A DNA stretch of 64,000 bases, taken from positions 38,142 to 102,141 of the forward strand of contig DATFGT010000045.1 of assembly GCA_035249175.1 (NCBI GenBank). Direction: 5' to 3'. Position 1 is the stretch's first letter. Every line of letters begins with the position of its first letter. Below, one piece after another: positions 16,221 to 27,387 of this stretch. The DNA is from 66-474 sp035249175. Its GTDB lineage: Bacteria > Pseudomonadota > Gammaproteobacteria > Xanthomonadales > Rhodanobacteraceae. The notes below the pieces were generated by a model that made no database searches, was not told the origin of the DNA, and saw only the letters and a list, made by a program, of their open reading frames with translations. Made by a program: the position numbers and the translations under genes.

Positions 16221-17066
16221 ATGTCCGCAGAACCCCCAAGTACACCCGGCCTCGCCCACCGCTCGTTGTGGGATCGTTTGGGCCACATGCTCTCAGGCGA
16301 ACCCCGCAGCCCCGAGGAATTGCTCGCGGAACTCCGCGAGGCACAGAGCAACGGTCTGCTCACCGGCGAAACCTTCGCGATGATCGAAGGCGCGATCCAC
16401 GTCACCGAAATGGTGGTGGGCGATGTGATGGTGCCGCGCGCGCAGATGGTCACGCTGGATATCGACGATGACCTGCCCGCGATCCTGGAAACCGTGGTCG
16501 AATCCGGCCACTCGCGCTTTCCGGTGCACGGCGAGGACAAGGACGAGATCCTCGGGATCCTGCTCGCCAAGGACCTGCTGCGACGCCAGCAGAACGGTTC
16601 CATGGATTTGCGCGCGCTGCTGCGCCACGCGGTGATGATTCCCGAATCCATGCGGCTCAACGTGCTGCTGGCCGAATTCCGCCGTTCGCGCAATCACATG
16701 GCCGTGGTGGTGGACGAATACGGCGGGGTTGCCGGCCTCGTCACCATCGAGGACGTGCTCGAGGAAATCGTCGGCGAGATCGACGACGAGCATGACGACG
16801 CGGTACCGCCGAAATTGATAGTGGCCCAATCCGACGGAAGCTGGCTGGTGGATGCATTGACGCCCATCGAGGATTTCAACGTCCAGTTCGACACCGCGTT
16901 TTCCGACGAGGAATACGATACCGTCGGCGGCCTCGTCACGGCCGAGATCGGCCACCTGCCCGATCCCGGCGAAACTGCGATGCTGGGCGACTATGCATTC
17001 GACGTGACGCGCGCGGATGATCGGCGGGTTCTTCAATTCCGCGTCCGCAAGGGAGCCGCCGCATAG
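16221..17066 (+). CDS. corC: CorC-type CBS-domain magnesium/cobalt efflux protein
   Basis: A 281-residue soluble member of the HlyC/CorC group without the DUF21 membrane domain. It has a short N-terminal helix region (LSGEPRSPEELLAEL), two CBS domains from about 65 to 190 (VGDVMVPRAQMVTLD; HMAVVVDEYGGVAGLVTIEDVLEEIVGEI) and a C-terminal CorC_HlyC domain. Length and gene position after ybeY match CorC (YbeX) of other gammaproteobacteria. The ATG MSAEPP is preferred; a GTG 12 bases earlier is nearer a GGGGA ribosome site and cannot be ruled out. A TAAAAT -10-like element precedes it. Confidence 0.92.
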   Translation: MSAEPPSTPGLAHRSLWDRLGHMLSGEPRSPEELLAELREAQSNGLLTGETFAMIEGAIHVTEMVVGDVMVPRAQMVTLDIDDDLPAILETVVESGHSRFPVHGEDKDEILGILLAKDLLRRQQNGSMDLRALLRHAVMIPESMRLNVLLAEFRRSRNHMAVVVDEYGGVAGLVTIEDVLEEIVGEIDDEHDDAVPPKLIVAQSDGSWLVDALTPIEDFNVQFDTAFSDEEYDTVGGLVTAEIGHLPDPGETAMLGDYAFDVTRADDRRVLQFRVRKGAAA

Positions 17067-17126
17067 CGGGATCCGGGGCTCTGCATGGGCCCATCCCGCC
17101 CGGTGTCATCGCGGCGCAGGGCGATT

Positions 17127-17148
17127 GCGTTTGCAGGATTGCAAACGC
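17127..17148. repeat. Inverted repeat in the gap after corC
   Basis: GCGTTTGCA and TGCAAACGC flank GGAT, a perfect 9-base stem with a four-base loop, downstream of corC. There is no T-run, so it is not a standard terminator. The rest of 17067-17273 has no gene-like signal apart from GTCATGGATGAC at 17178, a small palindrome also seen near 49021. Confidence 0.6.
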
Positions 17149-17273
17149 GAACGCCACAGGCAGCCCGCGGGGCGACCGTCATGGATGACGCGAGTTCGTC
17201 CCGTGTCTTTGCCTTTATCATGCGCTGCTATTGACACTGGGCCCCGGCCTGCGTCGGGGCGACGGATCGAGAG

Positions 17274-18524
17274 ATGCCTTCAGGGAACCTTGTTCGGTGC
17301 CTTGCCTTTCTTGCGGCACTGGGCATCGCAGCGTTGTCGCTACCTTCCCGCGCCGGCGTCGCCGACGCGCCCGGTGCCAATCTGCGCGTGGATCTCTACA
17401 CCTACGGGCCCGGCACGATCTATTGGGAGCGCTTCGGCCATGACGCGCTGGTCGTCACCGACACCTCGAGCGGCGAAGCCTATGCCTTCAACTACGGCAT
17501 GTTCGATTTCAACGAAAAGGATTTCTATCTCAATTTCGCACGCGGCATCATGATCTACCGCGCGGCCGGTTGGCCGGTCGCCGAGGACATCCAGCAATTT
17601 TCCGGGGAAGGCCGCTCGATCACCGACCAGCATTTGAACCTGACGCCCGACCAGCGCGCCGCACTGCGTGATTTCCTGGTCTGGAACGTGCAGCCGGAGC
17701 ATTCGCGTTACCGGTATCGCTACTTCGCGGACAACTGCACCACGCGCGTGCGCGACGTGCTGGACCGCGTGCTCGGCGGAGCATTGCAACGGCAACTGAC
17801 CGGCCCCGCGGCGCACGGGGAAACCTACCGCAGCGAAACCGATCGCTTGATGTCGGGACAACCGTGGTTGATGTACCTGCTGGATCTCGGCCTCGGTCCC
17901 TATGCGGATCAACCGCTGACGCGCTGGACCGGCGCCTTCATTCCCGCAAGGCTGATGAATGAGTTGCGCAGCGTGCGCGCAACCGACGGCACGCCACTGG
18001 TGCAATCGGAAACCGTGTTGTCGCCGCAACGCCTGCCCTCGCCGCCCAATCAGCCGCCGGACATGCGCTGGCCACTGCTGATCGCGGGACTGGTGCTGGG
18101 CATCGCCTTCATCGTCGCGGCCAGATTTCGCGAGCAGTACGAAATCGAGCGATGGTGGTTTGCCGTGGTCGGCACCCTGTACGCGTTGCTGGCGGGATTG
18201 TCCGGCGCCCTGATGCTGGTGTTGTGGTTCGCGACCGCGCATCGTGCCGCGTGGGCCAACGAGAACCTGTGGCTGTTCAATCCCCTCGCGTGGCTGCTGA
18301 TCCCTGGGTTGCTGCGCGTGCGCAAGCCAGGCGCCGTGTGTTCCCGCTTCAGCTTGGCGATTGCCGTACTCATGACAGCGTTTTCGTTGTTCGCGTTGCC
18401 GTCCAAACACCTGCCGGCTTTCCCCCAGCACAACCTGCCCTGGATCATGTTCGCCCTGCCGGTCTGGTCCGGATTGCTGGCCGGCATCTGGTTGATGCGT
18501 GAGCGGCGCGGCACCCATCGATGA
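17274..18524 (+). CDS. DUF4105 domain membrane protein
   Basis: A 416-residue exported membrane protein of the DUF4105 family (Lnb N-terminal-type periplasmic domain). A signal peptide spans residues 1-28 (LVRCLAFLAALGIAALSLPSRA). The periplasmic domain includes YTYGPGTIYWERFGHDALVV and, near 155-170, FADNCTTRVRDVLDRVL, whose histidine and cysteine suggest an NlpC/P60-like papain fold. After residue 262 there are about five membrane segments ending before the RERRGTHR tail. Its biochemical role is unknown. Related proteins are widespread in Xanthomonadales and Bacteroidetes. Confidence 0.85.
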   Translation: MPSGNLVRCLAFLAALGIAALSLPSRAGVADAPGANLRVDLYTYGPGTIYWERFGHDALVVTDTSSGEAYAFNYGMFDFNEKDFYLNFARGIMIYRAAGWPVAEDIQQFSGEGRSITDQHLNLTPDQRAALRDFLVWNVQPEHSRYRYRYFADNCTTRVRDVLDRVLGGALQRQLTGPAAHGETYRSETDRLMSGQPWLMYLLDLGLGPYADQPLTRWTGAFIPARLMNELRSVRATDGTPLVQSETVLSPQRLPSPPNQPPDMRWPLLIAGLVLGIAFIVAARFREQYEIERWWFAVVGTLYALLAGLSGALMLVLWFATAHRAAWANENLWLFNPLAWLLIPGLLRVRKPGAVCSRFSLAIAVLMTAFSLFALPSKHLPAFPQHNLPWIMFALPVWSGLLAGIWLMRERRGTHR

Positions 18525-18644
18525 ATCGCCTGGAAGACGCTCGCCAAGTGTTTGGTGCAACCACAAAATCCGCTAAAGAACACGGCGGCCCCGGCCGATA
18601 ACTGCCATGACGAGCCATGTCGTCTTTCCAGCGAAGAGGCCCTC

Positions 18645-20309
18645 ATGACAGCAGGCGGCGATTTTTACACCCGCATCGCCCACCCCACTGAAATCATCGA
18701 ATTGCTGGAAACCTTGAGCCGGCCAGGCAGCGCTTCGCTGGTGCTGGAGCAGGATCAAACGACGCAACTGCCGGTGGTGGTCGCAACCGCCAGCGGAGAC
18801 GCGCTGCATCTGGACATCAGCGCCATCGAGGAAACCGCGCCGGCGCTGTGCGAGGGCATGGGTTTCCGGCTGACCGGCCAAGGGCCGAAGGGCGTGGTGC
18901 GATCGCCGGTACTGACCGTGCAGCAGATCTGGGAAGAAGACCAGCGACGTTATTGCCGCTGCGAATTTCCGTCGTACCTTGAAAGGCACCAGCAGCGCGA
19001 CAGTTTCCGCGCGCGTCTGCGCCGCGGCATGAAGGTACGGGTCAACCTGCAGGACGAAGGGGCGACCGCGACCGGCTATCTGCGCGATCTGTCGTTGCAC
19101 GGTTGCCTGGTGGATGCGGAGGCATCCGCCGCGGCCCTGCTGGATGACCGTCCCCGGCCGCTGCAGCTCGAGATGACGTTTCCCGATGGCAGCCGCTTCG
19201 CGGCGCCGGCGTGGCCGCGCCACCAGAGCTTCAGGAGCGATCGCATCCTGTGCGGCTTCAGTCTCGAAGTGAGCGGTCGCGAACAGCAGCAGCGACTGTG
19301 GTTTCTGGTAAGCGAAACCGAGCGCGAGGCGGCGCGCAATGCGGCGTCCGGCAAAAGCGATCTCAGGGCTTCCTCGTTGTATATAGGCAGCACGCCGGAC
19401 GACCCGATGGAAGCGGATGCAGACACCTACCGCACGCCCATGGCGCGCGAACTGGCTGGCTGCGCGATGTTCCTGTCTACCCAGATCATGAAGTTGCGAC
19501 GGGGCGAAGACGTCGACCAGAAGCTTCTTTCCCAACAATCGGCCAAACTGCTCGCCCTGCACGCGGAAGACCGAGAAAGCCTGTTGTTCGCGTTGACTTG
19601 CCTGCACAAGGAGTTGCCGTTGATCCGGCACTGCCTCGCGGTGGCGGTGCGGCTGGTGGACATCGGCACAACCTTGGGGCTGCAGCCCGTGGTATGCAAG
19701 GCGCTGGCGGCGGCGGGCCTGGTGCATGACCTGGGCAAGGCGCTCTTGCCCGCGGCCTTGCGCGATGTGGTTCATTTCGATCAGGAGCAGCAGCGGCAAT
19801 TCCGACAGCACGCGGCCTTGATCCGGGAACGACTGGGCGCTTGCCGATGGTTGTCGCCGGTGGCCATCCAGACCGTGGTGGAAGGAAGCAACGAGCGTCT
19901 GGACGGCAGCGGTTATCCCAACCACCGCAGCGGCGACCAGCTGCACGCGTTGATGCGCCTGGCCGCGATCATCGACGTGGCCGACGCCATGGGACGCAAC
20001 CGGCTCGATCGCTCCGCGCTGCCGATCCACGAAATCTACCGACACCTGCGGGAATCGCCCGGCCAGTTCGATGCGCGCTGGGTCGAGCGCTACATCGCCC
20101 ATTTCGGTACATGGCCGGTAGGCACGCTGCTACGGTTTCCCGGGGGCGAACTCGGCTGGGTGCTTGCGCTGGACGACGATCGCACCCTGGCGGCGGTGCG
20201 ACAGGTGGACGAACCCACCGCTGCGGATGCAACCGGCGGCATCCTGTTGCACGGCAAGGATCTCGCGCGGCTGGGCGAGCCCGTCGAAGCATTGCTGCCT
20301 TCGGCGTGA
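18645..20309 (+). CDS. Flagellar-brake-like YcgR_N, PilZ and degenerate HD-GYP signalling protein
   Basis: A 554-residue cytosolic protein. Residues 15-110 look like a YcgR N-terminal domain. Residues 115-225 are a PilZ domain with both c-di-GMP contacts intact: RDSFR (118-122) and DLSLHG (148-153). Residues 300-500 are an HD-GYP-like domain: HD at 361-362 and GSGYP at 421-425 remain, but the usual HHE before GSGYP is SNE (415-417), so metal binding and hydrolysis are doubtful. It may bind c-di-GMP and act through protein contacts. The MTAGGD start has a good ribosome site (AAGAGG). It lies alone between a DUF4105 gene and corA. Confidence 0.82.
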   Translation: MTAGGDFYTRIAHPTEIIELLETLSRPGSASLVLEQDQTTQLPVVVATASGDALHLDISAIEETAPALCEGMGFRLTGQGPKGVVRSPVLTVQQIWEEDQRRYCRCEFPSYLERHQQRDSFRARLRRGMKVRVNLQDEGATATGYLRDLSLHGCLVDAEASAAALLDDRPRPLQLEMTFPDGSRFAAPAWPRHQSFRSDRILCGFSLEVSGREQQQRLWFLVSETEREAARNAASGKSDLRASSLYIGSTPDDPMEADADTYRTPMARELAGCAMFLSTQIMKLRRGEDVDQKLLSQQSAKLLALHAEDRESLLFALTCLHKELPLIRHCLAVAVRLVDIGTTLGLQPVVCKALAAAGLVHDLGKALLPAALRDVVHFDQEQQRQFRQHAALIRERLGACRWLSPVAIQTVVEGSNERLDGSGYPNHRSGDQLHALMRLAAIIDVADAMGRNRLDRSALPIHEIYRHLRESPGQFDARWVERYIAHFGTWPVGTLLRFPGGELGWVLALDDDRTLAAVRQVDEPTAADATGGILLHGKDLARLGEPVEALLPSA

Positions 20310-20390
20310 CCTGCGGGCGGGCGCGAATTGAAATCGCGCATCACGGTGATGCCGTTCTGCATCGCCCGGCCGATCCTGCATAATCGGGTC

Positions 20391-21383
20391 ATGGATACGC
20401 CCGCCACCCAACCCATGGTCGCCAATTGCGCCGCCTATGGCGCGGACGGCGTGAAGATCCGCGACATCACGCTGGACGAGATCAGCGAGTTCCTGGCACA
20501 GCCGCAGGGTTTCGTGTGGGTGGGGCTGGTCGAGCCGAACGAGGCGTTGCTGGAAAAATTGCAGGAAGAATTCGGCTTGCACGAACTGGCCGTCGAGGAC
20601 GCGCACAGCGCACACCAGCGGCCCAAGATTGAATCGTACGGCACCTCGCTTTTCGTGGTTGCGCAGACCGCGCAGATGAACGAGGGCAGCATCGCCTTCG
20701 GCGAAACCCACATCTTCGTCGGCAAGCACTACCTGTTGTCGGTGCGGCACGGCGCCTCGCAATCCTATGCCCCCGCCCGCCGTGCCTGCGAGCAGACGCC
20801 CGAGCACCTCGCGCTCGGGCCAAGCTACGCGCTGTATTCCATCCTCGACCTCATCGTCGACAACTACCTGCCGATCGTCCAGGACTTCAAGCAGGAGCTG
20901 CAGGAACTCGAACAGGACGTGTTCACCGACGTCTCCAATCGCGATGTGACCCGGCGCCTGTACGACATGCAACGCGAATTGCTGACGCTGAAGCTCGCGG
21001 CCACGCCGTTGCAGGACATGCTGGGACAATTGGTGCGGCTGCACCCGGAAGTGATCCGCGACGAAGTGCGGCCCTACTTCCGCGACGTGCAGGACCATGT
21101 CACCCGCGTCAGCGACGCCATCAACTCGATGCGCGAAATGCTGGGCGCGGCGATGAACGTGAACCTGTCGCTGATCACGGTGCGCCAGAATGAAGTGGTG
21201 AAACGCCTCGCCGGCTGGGCCGCATTGCTGGCGGCGCCCACCCTGCTGGCGAGCTGGTACGGCATGAACTTCCACGACATGCCGGAACTCGCCAAACCCT
21301 ACGCCTACCCGATCATCATCAGCATCACGGCTCTGGTGTGCATCAGCCTGTATATCGTGCTCAGGCGGGCGAAGTGGCTGTAG
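20391..21383 (+). CDS. corA: Magnesium/cobalt transporter CorA
   Basis: A 330-residue CorA-type metal ion channel. A large cytosolic N-terminal domain is followed by two membrane segments (LAGWAALLAAPTLLASWYG and YPIIISITALVCISLYIVL), with the YGMNF selectivity motif between them. The ATG at 20391 is chosen because homologous sequence starts there; a CATAAT -10-like element lies only six bases upstream, so the message may lack a leader. Its 3' end overlaps the convergent lgt gene by 23 bases. Confidence 0.93.
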   Translation: MDTPATQPMVANCAAYGADGVKIRDITLDEISEFLAQPQGFVWVGLVEPNEALLEKLQEEFGLHELAVEDAHSAHQRPKIESYGTSLFVVAQTAQMNEGSIAFGETHIFVGKHYLLSVRHGASQSYAPARRACEQTPEHLALGPSYALYSILDLIVDNYLPIVQDFKQELQELEQDVFTDVSNRDVTRRLYDMQRELLTLKLAATPLQDMLGQLVRLHPEVIRDEVRPYFRDVQDHVTRVSDAINSMREMLGAAMNVNLSLITVRQNEVVKRLAGWAALLAAPTLLASWYGMNFHDMPELAKPYAYPIIISITALVCISLYIVLRRAKWL

Positions 21384-22278
21384 CTGCAACCGGCTCCGGT
21401 TGAATCACCGGTGCGCGGCGTGACATCCACAGCAGGAGCAGTCCGACCACGATCAACGGGATCGATTGCACCTGGCCCATCGTCAGCCAGCCGGTGTGGA
21501 ACAGATACCCGAGTTGTGCGTCGGGCTCGCGGATGAACTCGATCGCGAACCGGAAGCAGCCGTACAGCAACGCGAACAGTCCAGACACCGCGTAACGATG
21601 CCGCGGCTTGATCGAGAACACCCACAGCACCGTGAACATCACCACGCCTTCCAGCAGGAATTCGTACAGCTCGGAAGGTTGGCGGGCATAGGCATCCAGC
21701 ACGCCGCTCGGATACAGCGCGTGCAATTCCGCCACGCTCATGCCGGAGAATTTTGGGCTCTCCTGCAACGCGTGCGGATAGATCATCGCCCACGGCAGCG
21801 TGCTGAGCTTGCCCCACAGTTCGCCGTTGATGAAATTGCCGAGGCGTCCCAGTCCGAGTCCGATCGGCACCAGTGGTGCGACGAAGTCCACCACGTCGAA
21901 GTAATGCTTGATCGTCGCGCGGTGCCGCCACCACCACCACAGGCTCGCGACCAATACCCCCAACAGGCCACCGTGGAACGACATCCCGCCATCCCATACG
22001 CGGAACAGTTGCAGCGGATCTTTCCAGACCCAGTTGATCGGCTGATACGTGAGCATGTACCAGATGCGGCCGCCGACGATGACCCCCAGCATTGTGTAAA
22101 ACGCGAGATCGAGGAACGAATCGCGATCAACCGGCAGTCGTCCGCGGCGACGACGGTATTCACCCAGCAGCAGGCCGCCGATGAAACCGCCGAGATACAT
22201 CAGCCCGTACCAGCGCACCCCGAACGAGCCGATGTGGAACGCGATGGGATCGATATCGACGAAGAAGGGATGGGTCAT
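21361..22278 (-). CDS. lgt: Prolipoprotein diacylglyceryl transferase Lgt
   Basis: A 305-residue inner-membrane enzyme that moves the diacylglyceryl group from phosphatidylglycerol to the lipobox cysteine of prolipoproteins. About seven membrane segments are visible. The key motifs are WDGGMSFHGGLLG in the third segment region, GRLGNFINGELWG (the Lgt signature) and RQPSELYEFLLEG. The chosen start MTHPFFVDIDPIAF is the usual one; an upstream extension listed from 22302 is less likely. The 3' end overlaps corA tail to tail. Confidence 0.95.
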   Translation of the reverse strand: MTHPFFVDIDPIAFHIGSFGVRWYGLMYLGGFIGGLLLGEYRRRRGRLPVDRDSFLDLAFYTMLGVIVGGRIWYMLTYQPINWVWKDPLQLFRVWDGGMSFHGGLLGVLVASLWWWWRHRATIKHYFDVVDFVAPLVPIGLGLGRLGNFINGELWGKLSTLPWAMIYPHALQESPKFSGMSVAELHALYPSGVLDAYARQPSELYEFLLEGVVMFTVLWVFSIKPRHRYAVSGLFALLYGCFRFAIEFIREPDAQLGYLFHTGWLTMGQVQSIPLIVVGLLLLWMSRRAPVIQPEPVAATATSPA

Positions 22279-22321
22279 CGAATGGCTGACATGGCAAGAC
22301 AATACGGCATATTACAAGCTC

Positions 22322-22399
22322 GCCATTCCGGACGCCCCGCAGCGACAACCTCGATTCGGTGTCACACAACACGTTGGTCCCGGCTTTCGCCGGGATGAC
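22322..22399. repeat. Dispersed palindromic repeat, divergent copy
   Basis: CATTCCGGACGCCCCGC at the left and TCCCGGCTTTCGCCGGGATGACGATGAC at the right, the latter holding a CCCGGC-TTTC-GCCGGG hairpin. It lies in the gap between rlmI and lgt. Confidence 0.55.
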
Positions 22400-22438
22400 G
22401 ATGACTACAACCATCTTTCCGGATTCTGCATCAGGACG

Positions 22439-23644
22439 TCATGCCGGCAGGACGCGGCAGACAAACCCCTTCAGATAATCCGTTTCGGGGATCGCCGGAT
22501 GCACCGGATGATCCGGCGCCTGCTGCAACTGCTGCAACACCTGCACGTTGCGATCGAGATGGCGCGCCCCGCGCTGCACCGCATCCAGCAATGCCGCGCG
22601 CGGCATGTGGTACGAACATGAGCACGTCACCAGAATCCCGTCGCGCGACAGCACCTGCATCGCCAGTTCGTTGACGCGGCGATATGCCAGCGCACCCTCC
22701 TTCAGATCCTTCTTGCGCTTGACGAACGCAGGCGGATCCAGGATCACCACATCGAAATGTTCGCGGCGTTCGCGAAGCGTCTTCAGGTAATCGAAGGCAT
22801 CCGCGCGTTCAGCGCGCACGCGCTCGGCGAAGCTATTGCGCTCGGCGTTCATGCCGATCAGCTTCACCGCCGAGGCCGAGGCATCCACGCACACGACTTC
22901 CTTCGCGCCCATCGCGGCCGCGCGCAGTCCCCACGCTCCAAGGTAGGCAAACATGTCCAGCACGCGTGCGCCTTTCACGAATGGCGCCAGTGCATCGCGA
23001 TTGGTGCGCTGGTCGTAGAACCAGCCGGTCTTCTGCCCGCCGATCGCATCCACCGTGAAGTCCACGCCGCCTTCGCGCACGCGCAGCGGACCGGGCGGAT
23101 CGCCGAAACCGACGTCGGCATAGCTCATCAAGCCTTCCAGCGCGCGGATGCCGGCATCGTTCTTCCAGATCAGCGCGCGCGGCTTCAACACTTTCTGCAC
23201 CGCCGCTTCGATCTGCGGCTTCAGGCGTTCGATGCCGGCGGTGCTCGCCTGCGCGACGACCACGTCGTCGAAGCGATCCAGCGTCAACCCCGGCACGCCG
23301 TCGGATTCGCCGTACAACAGGCGGCAGTACGGTTCCGGGTACAGGCGCTCACGCAACGCCAGCGCCACCTGCAGCCGATGCGTCAGCAGCGACGCGTCCA
23401 GCGGGTGCTCCATGCCACGCACCACCAGCCGCGCGCAAATCAGCGAATGCGGATTCGCGTAGCCGACGCCGATGGGTTGGTCGCGCGCATCGACGATCAC
23501 GCACGCGTCGCCCGGCTGAAATGAAGTCAATGGCGAGCGGGCGACGTCCACCTCGTTGGCGAACACCCACAGGTGCCCCGCGCGCAGCCGCGCAGCCTCG
23601 CCGCGCTTCAGGTACAACGCGGGATATTCAACAGACTGGTTCAC
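22439..23644 (-). CDS. rlmI: 23S rRNA (cytosine-1962-C5)-methyltransferase RlmI
   Basis: A 401-residue S-adenosylmethionine-dependent methyltransferase. Residues 1-80 are a PUA RNA-binding domain (LYLKRGEAARLRAGHLWVFANEV); the Rossmann-like core starts at GARVLDMFAYLGAWGLRAA (near 225). The catalytic region is VVILDPPAFVKRKKD followed by GILVTCSCSYHM, whose cysteines match RlmI. Length equals E. coli RlmI (396). It is divergent from the YyaL-type gene, with only 90 bases between the starts. Confidence 0.92.
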   Translation of the reverse strand: MNQSVEYPALYLKRGEAARLRAGHLWVFANEVDVARSPLTSFQPGDACVIVDARDQPIGVGYANPHSLICARLVVRGMEHPLDASLLTHRLQVALALRERLYPEPYCRLLYGESDGVPGLTLDRFDDVVVAQASTAGIERLKPQIEAAVQKVLKPRALIWKNDAGIRALEGLMSYADVGFGDPPGPLRVREGGVDFTVDAIGGQKTGWFYDQRTNRDALAPFVKGARVLDMFAYLGAWGLRAAAMGAKEVVCVDASASAVKLIGMNAERNSFAERVRAERADAFDYLKTLRERREHFDVVILDPPAFVKRKKDLKEGALAYRRVNELAMQVLSRDGILVTCSCSYHMPRAALLDAVQRGARHLDRNVQVLQQLQQAPDHPVHPAIPETDYLKGFVCRVLPA

Positions 23645-23734
23645 AACGCCGCTCCGCGGATCAACGCATCACGGTATCCGAATCGCACCTGCGATCTCAA
23701 GCTTCGCCTCCATGTGGCGCTGTAGCATGGAGGG

Positions 23735-25834
<2,100 letters not shown>

Positions 25835-25839
25835 CGCCG

Positions 25840-26331
25840 TTACAGCACGATCGGCTCGTCCGGCAATGCGTTGCGCCGGCCGGGACCCGGCGGCAAGTAC
25901 AACTCCAGCAGATTGTGCGTGGCGATGATGCCGTCCAGCGCGCCTTCCTTCCATTGTTCCTTGCGGAACTGCTCGCCCATGAAACCGATGATGCGCTCCC
26001 ACGAACCCTCGGGCACGCGCGCCACCACGCCGCGGTCGGGAATGATCTCGATGGTGTAATCGCCCAGCAGCACGTAGATCAGCACGCCGGTGCGGCGTTC
26101 CGTATCCCACACCTTCAAGTCGGCGAACACGCTTTCGGCACGTTCGCGTACACGCCGCCCGCCGATCAGATAACGCGCAGGCAGGCGCGCCTCGACCGCG
26201 AAGCAGATTTCGCCATCGTGCCGGGCTTCCCCCGCCGCGATCGCCGCCTGGATTTCCTGCATGGCCGCGGGCGGAAACGCCCGGCTGGCGGGTGCGTGGA
26301 ACCAATGCCGCAACCAACGAATCGCATCCAT
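25840..26331 (-). CDS. TPM-domain protein, cytosolic or membrane-tethered (YgcG-like partner)
   Basis: A 163-residue protein with a TPM (TLP18.3/Psb32/MOLO-1) domain but no signal peptide. Typical features are FPPAAMQEIQAAIAAGEARHDGEICFAVEA, TGVLIYVLLGDYTIEIIPDRGV and EQFRKEQWKEGALDGI. The ATG overlaps the stop of the upstream, larger TPM gene by one base (TGATG). With lemA and the larger TPM gene it forms the lemA-TPM-TPM cluster common in proteobacteria. Function is poorly known, possibly in membrane protein or envelope maintenance. Confidence 0.85.
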   Translation of the reverse strand: MDAIRWLRHWFHAPASRAFPPAAMQEIQAAIAAGEARHDGEICFAVEARLPARYLIGGRRVRERAESVFADLKVWDTERRTGVLIYVLLGDYTIEIIPDRGVVARVPEGSWERIIGFMGEQFRKEQWKEGALDGIIATHNLLELYLPPGPGRRNALPDEPIVL

Positions 26332-27233
26332 CACCAACTCCCCGAAGCGCCGCCGCCACCGGTGGAACCGCCGCCGCCCGAAAACCCGCCGCCGCCACCG
26401 AAGCCACCGCCACCCAAACCGCCGCCGCCGAAGCCGCCCCATCCGCCGAAACCACCACGCCGCGCGAAGGTGCCGCCGGCGCCCCCGACGAAACCGAACA
26501 CCACTCCGATCACGCCGAAAGCGAGCCCCAGTGGCCACAGACCGCTGAACATCCACGACAGCGCGCCGGTCAGCGCGCCCACCACACCCGCGCGCGGAAC
26601 CCGCGGCAAACGGCCGAACATGCCGCGCGCCCACACCAGCACGAAGCCGGCGACCAGCAGGCCGGTGAACCAATCCTGCCCGTGCGCCACGCCACCGGTG
26701 TTGCGCTGCGGCCCCTGCAGTGGCGGTGGCAACGGTTCGCCATCGATCAGCTTCGTCAGCGCACCGATCGCGTCATTCAATCCGCCATAGAAATCATTCA
26801 CCCTGAACTTCGGCGACATGTACTCGCGGATGATGCGCGACGCCGCGGCGTCGGGAATCGCACCTTCGAGCCCGTAACCGGTTTCGATCATCGCGCGATG
26901 ATCGTCTTTCGCGACTACCACCAGCACCCCGTCGTCGACGTTCTTGCGGCCAATCTTCCACTGATCGAACACGCGCGTCGCGTAATCGGCGATGTCTTCG
27001 GGCTGCGTGCTCGGCAACATCAGCACCACGACCTGCGCCCCCTTGCGCTGCTCGAGCGCGGCGAGTTGGCCTTCCAATGATTGCGTCTGCTGCGACGTGA
27101 GCGTACCGGTGAGATCGGTAACGCGCGCCTTCAACGCAGGCACCACGACGTCGGCGCGCGCAATGCCGATGCAAGTCAACGCGCACATCACCACGATCAT
27201 AAATTTGCTGAAAGTTCGTGAGGTGCATCGCAT
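26331..27233 (-). CDS. TPM-domain exported membrane protein with Gly-rich tail (YgcG-like)
   Basis: A 300-residue protein. A signal peptide occupies residues 1-27 (FMIVVMCALTCIGIARA). The periplasmic TPM domain spans about 30-175 (VTDLTGTLTSQQ, GAQVVVLMLPSTQPEDIADYA, DDGVLVVVAKDDHRAMIETGYGLEG). Two membrane segments follow (FTGLLVAGFVLVWARG; LWPLGLAFGVIGVVFGFVGG). The last 55 residues are a Gly/Ser-rich low-complexity tail. The start lies within the edge of a dispersed repeat that also supplies its AAGGGAG ribosome site. Confidence 0.88.
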   Translation of the reverse strand: MRCTSRTFSKFMIVVMCALTCIGIARADVVVPALKARVTDLTGTLTSQQTQSLEGQLAALEQRKGAQVVVLMLPSTQPEDIADYATRVFDQWKIGRKNVDDGVLVVVAKDDHRAMIETGYGLEGAIPDAAASRIIREYMSPKFRVNDFYGGLNDAIGALTKLIDGEPLPPPLQGPQRNTGGVAHGQDWFTGLLVAGFVLVWARGMFGRLPRVPRAGVVGALTGALSWMFSGLWPLGLAFGVIGVVFGFVGGAGGTFARRGGFGGWGGFGGGGLGGGGFGGGGGFSGGGGSTGGGGASGSW

Positions 27234-27234
27234 G

Positions 27235-27358
27235 CTCCCTTCTCCCTTCGGGAGAGGGGCTGGGGGTGAGGGTACGAGGCTTGCGATTTCTCCAACCATG
27301 AGCGAATTTGTGCCCTCACCCGGCCTGCGGCCACCCTCTCCCGAAGGGAGAGGGGAAA
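27235..27358. repeat. Dispersed CTCTCCC/GGGAGAG repeat pair
   Basis: Two facing units: CCCTTCTCCCTTCGGGAGAGGGGCTGGGGGTGAGGG at the left and CCCTCACCCGGCCTGCGGCCACCCTCTCCC-GAAGGGAGAGGGG at the right, about 40 bases apart. Each unit has its own CTCCC-TTCG-GGGAG hairpin and the pair can form a long stem. It separates lemA from the TPM genes. A second copy follows rpoD at 60555. Confidence 0.8.
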
Positions 27359-27387
27359 GTACTGTCCACGGACTCTTCACGATCCGC

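Noticed and set aside
18573..20102. A 509-codon frame on the - strand
   Set aside because: Antisense to the PilZ/HD-GYP gene and Gln/Arg/His-rich, with no domain.
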